In this document: positions 9,026-12,118 of the stretch, in pieces
How the letters are laid out: every line of letters begins with the position of its first letter
Numbering within the stretch: the stretch's first letter is position 1
Source of the DNA: Physocladia obscura
Lineage: Eukaryota; Chytridiomycota; Chytridiomycetes; Chytridiales; Chytriomycetaceae
Length of the DNA: 12,118 bases
Assembly: GCA_027596945.1 (NCBI GenBank)
Contig: JADGJH010001073.1
Span: 1-12,118, forward strand
Reading direction: 5' to 3'
The notes under the pieces: model-generated
Seen by the model: only the letters and a program-made list of their open reading frames with translations
Database searches by the model: none
Told to the model about the DNA's origin: nothing
Position numbers and translations under genes: made by a program

Positions 9026-9940
9026 ATGGAACATCAATTACTCAACATCGACCTTTCACACACACCGCCAAAGGATTCTTTACCAACGGATTCTCTTCAA
9101 ATATCTAATCACTACTCAGCCGATCAGCACTCGGCGAATTACTCCACGTTTGAAAATACGCGACCACGAATCAAAACAAACGACATGCAAACCTTGAAAG
9201 CCAACAAGGCAACTGGAGGAATGTATGAACAGCGGATCCGTTCAGTTACCGCGCTGCCGGAGCAGTGGCAAAACCAACACGAGTATACAGCCAACGACCA
9301 ATCCAGTGTCTTCTGTGACGATTCAATCAGTTGCCGGAGCTTCGCCGCCAATGATGCATCGCTGGCGGGCTTCGAACTGGCGCCAGAAGTCGAAGATCAG
9401 TCTGTGCTCGATCTACTCGCCAAAGTAGAAAGCGCATTGGCTCTCGATGCCGACAGTTCGCAAATCTCCGAACACAATGATGATGACAACGCGCTGCTCG
9501 ATGCCGTGAAGGAAGCGCTGCAAAAGGAGCAGTCGTTATATATAAACTCAAGCCGGAATACTGACATTCGTTTCCCGCAAATTCTCAATACCCATACATC
9601 TGATGAATCTGCATTCAATCCAAATGTCTTGAAAATTGATGAACAAGTGAAGTCAATTACTCTTCAATTGAACAATCGTGGATACTTACCGCATGGTTCA
9701 GACATGAATTTGAACCAATTGCACTCTCAGAAAACTTTTCCCCATTATCCAATTTCTCGTACTTCCGCTCCTCTTGCACCGTCCCAAACCAAGCTAAAGC
9801 CATCAAAACCGTCAAGTGCATTTGTTTATAATGTGCCAAAAATTGAGTACGACTCATTTTGGGCCAAGGGAGATGATGACACCTTTATTGAGCGAGTTGC
9901 TGCCCCTGTCATGGCCAAATACAACGTTCTGCCAAAATAA
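9026..9940 (+). CDS. Unrecognised 304-aa protein, intronless
   Basis: I do not recognise this protein. The frame is open from ATG 9026 to TAA 9940, in the same frame as the preceding gene but separated from it by three in-frame stops (8990, 8999, 9002). There is no signal peptide or membrane segment. The N-terminal third is polar, rich in Ser, Asn, Gln and Thr. Residues around 120-175 hold two amphipathic helices, VLDLLAKVESAL and LLDAVKEALQKE, joined by an acidic linker (NDDDN). A basic Pro/Ser/Lys stretch follows (TKLKPSKPSSAF), then a C-terminal block FWAKGDDDTFIERVAAPVMA that looks more constrained than the rest. Only 33 nt lie between the upstream stop and this ATG, so it may share a transcript with the NB-ARC gene or have its promoter inside that gene. 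Bases 9230-9540 are clearly richer in GC than the ends. It is probably a real gene given its length, its codon-like composition and an AATAAA at the stop. Confidence 0.7.
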   Translation: MEHQLLNIDLSHTPPKDSLPTDSLQISNHYSADQHSANYSTFENTRPRIKTNDMQTLKANKATGGMYEQRIRSVTALPEQWQNQHEYTANDQSSVFCDDSISCRSFAANDASLAGFELAPEVEDQSVLDLLAKVESALALDADSSQISEHNDDDNALLDAVKEALQKEQSLYINSSRNTDIRFPQILNTHTSDESAFNPNVLKIDEQVKSITLQLNNRGYLPHGSDMNLNQLHSQKTFPHYPISRTSAPLAPSQTKLKPSKPSSAFVYNVPKIEYDSFWAKGDDDTFIERVAAPVMAKYNVLPK

Positions 9941-9941
9941 A
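9936..9941 (+). terminator. Poly(A) signal AATAAA overlapping the stop of the 304-aa gene
   Basis: The final Lys codon and TAA stop (9938-9940) form AATAAA with the following A. Confidence 0.5.
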
Positions 9942-10138
9942 ATTTTACCAAATGGCCATAATCTTCATAATAATATTCTAAAACATCCATATTCATAAAC
10001 ATTAAAAAACTCAATGATGAAAGGAAGTGTTTGTTAAGAAACTTTTCACCTTATATGTCAATCTCAAACTCTAATCACTTAGTTCTGAGAAACATGAATA
10101 ATTACAACTATATGCCAAATCTCGATAATTGCTTTATA

Positions 10139-10200
10139 TGGATGGTTACATTAGATACACAGAAACTTTGGTATATGTGATACCTGACACTAACCATCCA
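10139..10200. repeat. Hairpin with perfect 10-bp terminal inverted repeats and a nested stem
   Basis: TGGATGGTTA at 10139-10148 is exactly complementary to TAACCATCCA at 10191-10200. Inside the 42-nt loop lies a second stem, GGTAT-ATGTG-ATACC. It does not fold as a tRNA, and there is no clear target-site duplication. It may be a structured transcript element, a miniature element remnant, or chance. Confidence 0.4.
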
Positions 10201-10263
10201 ATCCAAAAGGCCACACACTGAGTTTGCATACAAAAAAAATTGTTGCCCATCCCATTAAATTGA

Positions 10264-10545
10264 TACCTTTGGAAAACATGGTTTGTTTCAACAAATACAA
10301 ATTATGGTTGTGATCCATACAAATGCACAATAATGCCATCAGAACAAACGCTTGTGCCTCCATTTATTGTACGCAATCTTTTGCACACCGCTGTGGCTGG
10401 GGCAACAAATTCCTCACACTGTTTCATCGAGAAAATCAATTGCATCCTCCAATAGCACATTTTTTTGCATAAACTGCAGTGGGAAAATGAATACGGGTTT
10501 CTTCTCTCAAACAATGCATGTCCCATATTTGGCATTAAACAGTAA
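10264..10545 (+). pseudogene. Possible decayed reading frame with one in-frame TAG
   Basis: A single frame runs from after a stop at 10261 to TAA at 10543-10545, broken only by TAG at 10453-10455. It contains an ATG at 10333 (MPSEQTLVPPFIVRNLLH) and, after the TAG, LQWENEYGFLLSNNACPIF. The composition looks somewhat coding, but no family is recognised. A chance open frame, or an exon with an unseen splice site before the TAG, is equally possible. Confidence 0.2.
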
Positions 10546-10926
10546 TCTGATAGCTTTGTGTGACTTTGTCAAAAAAGTTAATTCACCATATTGGTTAGGA
10601 TATGCCATTTATTGTAGTAGTGGTAGTGGTATTAGTATCAGAAGTGCCATTAGTGCAAGAGACTGTGTTCATTTATAATGGCATTTACTAAGTGTAGATG
10701 GTCGTAGATAGCTGTGAACAGATGTTCTGAAGTAATAAAATATGTCGTGATGCTGATTAGACATTTGTGGCATCTTCTGATTGCTTGAATATTGTCTTTT
10801 TCTGATTGGAAATCACTGGAACAAACGTGGTATTCTGGGATGTAGATAGTTATTGCATGCAATAATATCAACTTTGGATTTTGAAACAAAAAAGAACTCA
10901 AATTTACTCAAATTGGATTTGAGCAA

Positions 10927-11994
10927 ATGCTGACGGACTTGCGGCTTGAACCGGAGGAGGAGCACACGACGTTCACGCAGGGGCTGGTGGGGATCACGCC
11001 GACAGTGTTTATCCGCGGGGTGGTCAAGTTCACGTCGAGCAAGCGCACGGTGCTGCGCAGCATCAAGGTGCTGTTCCACGGCACGGCGGAGGTTGGGGCG
11101 GACGAGCGGCGCGTGGTTGCGGCGGTGGCGGCCGACGAGCGCACGGACGTGGCGGTGGCGGCGGGCGACAACGGGCTCGGCTTCGCGATCGACGTGAGCG
11201 GGCTTGCGCTGCCGGCGTCGCAGCACGTGGGCACGGGACGCGTGGCGTACGCGGTCGGCGTGCAGGTCGAGACGGGCGGCACGCTGCTCGCGCCCAGCCG
11301 CCGCCACGCCGCGTCCGAGGCGGTCGACGTGCCGCGCTACAACGTGCCGCGCCTGCTGTCGGCCGCGCGCGACACGACGGCCTTCATCAGCGGCGTGTCG
11401 GTCGCGCACGGCCTCGACTTCCGCGTCGCCGTGTCGCGCACGGTCCTCGTGCGCGGCCAGCGCCTCGTCTTCACCGTGCACCACGTGCGGCTGCTCTCCG
11501 CCGGCGCCCCCGTCGCCATCGCCGCCGTCTCCACGCGCATCCGCCAAGACCTCGTCCTGCTCGCCCCGTCAGGCCAAGCCAAGCGGGTCAGCTCCTCCAC
11601 CCTCGCGAAGGGCGCGGGCAAACTCTACCAGCACGCCCCCTCCCAAAATAAGAGCGATCCCGTCGAGTGGACCGGCGAGACCTTTGCTTCCATCGGCAAC
11701 AGCGACAATGACGACGACATTGGCATCCTCAGCCAGACTAGCAGGCTCTCCGACTCCTCGCCCCAATCGCATCAGCGAAAAAAGAAGCCCAATGACCCTT
11801 CCACTCTTCTCGCCGTATCCACTGTCGATAACGTTGCTGACCTGTTTTCTGTCAAGCACTTTGCCGAACTCATTGTCGGCCTCAGAAACGGCAAAGAAGT
11901 CTGTTTCGACACTCCCATCGAATTCGAGGCTGTTGACAGGGACACAGCCGACTGGCTCGTTACTCATGCAACCAAATTATCTCGAGAGTCATAG
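10927..11994 (+). CDS. Arrestin-like (alpha-arrestin fold) protein, 355 aa, intronless
   Basis: Arrestin-fold proteins are cytosolic adaptors; in fungi many recruit ubiquitin ligases to membrane transporters and receptors. ATG 10927 is the first Met after an in-frame stop at 10882. The N-terminal beta-sandwich spans roughly residues 3-150: start LRLEPEEEHTTFTQG, PTVFIRGVVKFTSSKRT, LRSIKVLFHGTAEV, a FAIDVSGLALPAS strand, then GRVAYAVGVQVETGG. A second sandwich covers about 155-240 (FISGVSVAHG, RTVLVRGQRLVFTVHHV, AVSTRIRQDLVLL). The tail of about 115 residues is Ser/Asp-rich and disordered, with a basic patch QRKKKP, then a short helical end. No PPxY motif for Nedd4/Rsp5 ligases is visible, so a classical ART role is not shown. 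GC is about 80% in the N-terminal half (for example 11101-11160) and about 48% near 11821-11880, against about 22% just upstream. This creates long meaningless frames on the other strand. The assignment rests on the strand pattern and motifs recalled from fungal arrestin-like proteins. Confidence 0.72.
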   Translation: MLTDLRLEPEEEHTTFTQGLVGITPTVFIRGVVKFTSSKRTVLRSIKVLFHGTAEVGADERRVVAAVAADERTDVAVAAGDNGLGFAIDVSGLALPASQHVGTGRVAYAVGVQVETGGTLLAPSRRHAASEAVDVPRYNVPRLLSAARDTTAFISGVSVAHGLDFRVAVSRTVLVRGQRLVFTVHHVRLLSAGAPVAIAAVSTRIRQDLVLLAPSGQAKRVSSSTLAKGAGKLYQHAPSQNKSDPVEWTGETFASIGNSDNDDDIGILSQTSRLSDSSPQSHQRKKKPNDPSTLLAVSTVDNVADLFSVKHFAELIVGLRNGKEVCFDTPIEFEAVDRDTADWLVTHATKLSRES

Positions 11995-12034
11995 TTTTCT
12001 TTTATGTTTTCTTGTTTTTCATTAGACTTAAAAC

Positions 12035-12040
12035 AATAAA
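12035..12040 (+). terminator. Poly(A) signal AATAAA of the arrestin-like gene
   Basis: AATAAA about 40 nt after the TAG stop (11992-11994), in T-rich DNA. It is the only poly(A) signal in the window set clearly apart from its stop codon. Confidence 0.55.
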
Positions 12041-12118
12041 ATATGTTTTTATTTTTGCGATTAGTTGAAATTGGCAGTCGTGTCTAGTTTGTCAAGCTTT
12101 AATTTTACTTTTTCTGTG

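Larger units (their letters stand above)
9942..10926. other. AT-rich intergenic region, about 985 bp
   Basis: No gene is recognised with confidence. It contains a 62-nt hairpin (10139-10200), a stretch of possibly decayed coding sequence (10264-10545), and a GTA/GTG-rich low-complexity run near 10613-10637. It should also hold the promoter of the arrestin-like gene. GC is about 22% in the last 60 bases before that gene. Confidence 0.5.

Noticed and set aside
8990..9028. Stop-codon readthrough joining the NB-ARC protein to the 304-aa protein, which are in the same frame
   Set aside because: Three in-frame TAA codons (8990, 8999, 9002) lie between them, so simple readthrough is implausible.
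9690..9716. GGTTCA ... TGAACC inverted motif resembling a tRNA T-arm
   Set aside because: Lies inside the 304-aa coding frame with no acceptor, D or anticodon stems around it.
10352..10678. Plus-strand frame of 108 codons in the intergenic region
   Set aside because: Ser/Cys/Ile-rich with no family resemblance or codon pattern. It overlaps another equally weak frame, and chance is sufficient in this AT-rich DNA.
10813..11547. Long minus-strand frame (244 codons) opposite the arrestin-like gene
   Set aside because: Arg/His/Ala/Asp-rich composition without a fold-like pattern. Long antisense frames are expected opposite an 80% GC coding region. The plus frame has the arrestin motifs.
11204..12025. 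Plus-strand frame of 273 codons overlapping the arrestin-like gene
   Set aside because: Almost entirely Arg, Ser, Ala, Cys and Pro, a frame shadow of GC-rich DNA. It begins inside the arrestin domain.
1..12118. CRISPR array, rRNA, tRNA, or a recognisable transposase or reverse transcriptase
   Set aside because: No regularly spaced repeats, no rRNA or tRNA signatures and no mobile-element protein motifs were seen on either strand. The genes are eukaryotic and intron-bearing.

Overview
The window looks like nuclear DNA of an early-diverging fungus, most likely a chytrid-like zoosporic lineage; the lineage is an inference. Evidence for a fungus: short spliceosomal introns (mostly 52-74 nt, with CTGAC/CTAAC-like branch sites), a fungal-type hybrid histidine kinase, a mitochondrial aconitase with a targeting presequence, a Derlin, and an arrestin-like protein. 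Most of the window is AT-rich. The last gene opens abruptly at about 80% GC.

Layout, left to right. (1) The 3' end of a hybrid histidine kinase (+), ending at 718. (2) A complete five-exon mitochondrial aconitase (-), start 3612, stop 824, convergent with the kinase across about 105 bp. (3) A 461-bp spacer holding a small exon-like or micro-ORF stretch that can be read on either strand. (4) A complete four-exon Derlin-family ER membrane protein (-), start 5086, stop 4074. (5) A divergent promoter region of about 490 bp. (6) A four-exon gene (+), 5579 to 8992, coding for a large NB-ARC/STAND-type NTPase of about 1058 aa with a helical, TPR-like C-terminal half and an eroded P-loop. (7) Only 33 nt later on the same strand, an unrecognised intronless 304-aa protein (9026-9940). 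(8) About 1 kb without a clear gene, holding a 62-nt hairpin and a possible decayed reading frame. (9) An intronless arrestin-like gene (+), 10927-11994, whose GC content falls sharply along its length.

The kinase, aconitase and Derlin are housekeeping or signalling genes (two-component phosphorelay, TCA cycle, ER-associated degradation). They look like ordinary neighbours, not a pathway. The less ordinary part is the NB-ARC protein with its tightly linked downstream orphan. Their spacing suggests shared or overlapping transcription, and the NB-ARC plus TPR-like architecture is the one used by fungal NOD-like receptor proteins. No function for this pair can be read from the sequence alone.

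Gene models were built by joining exons so that reading phase, GT-AG borders and family alignment agree. All joins give an uninterrupted frame: aconitase 780 aa, Derlin 282 aa, NB-ARC protein 1058 aa.
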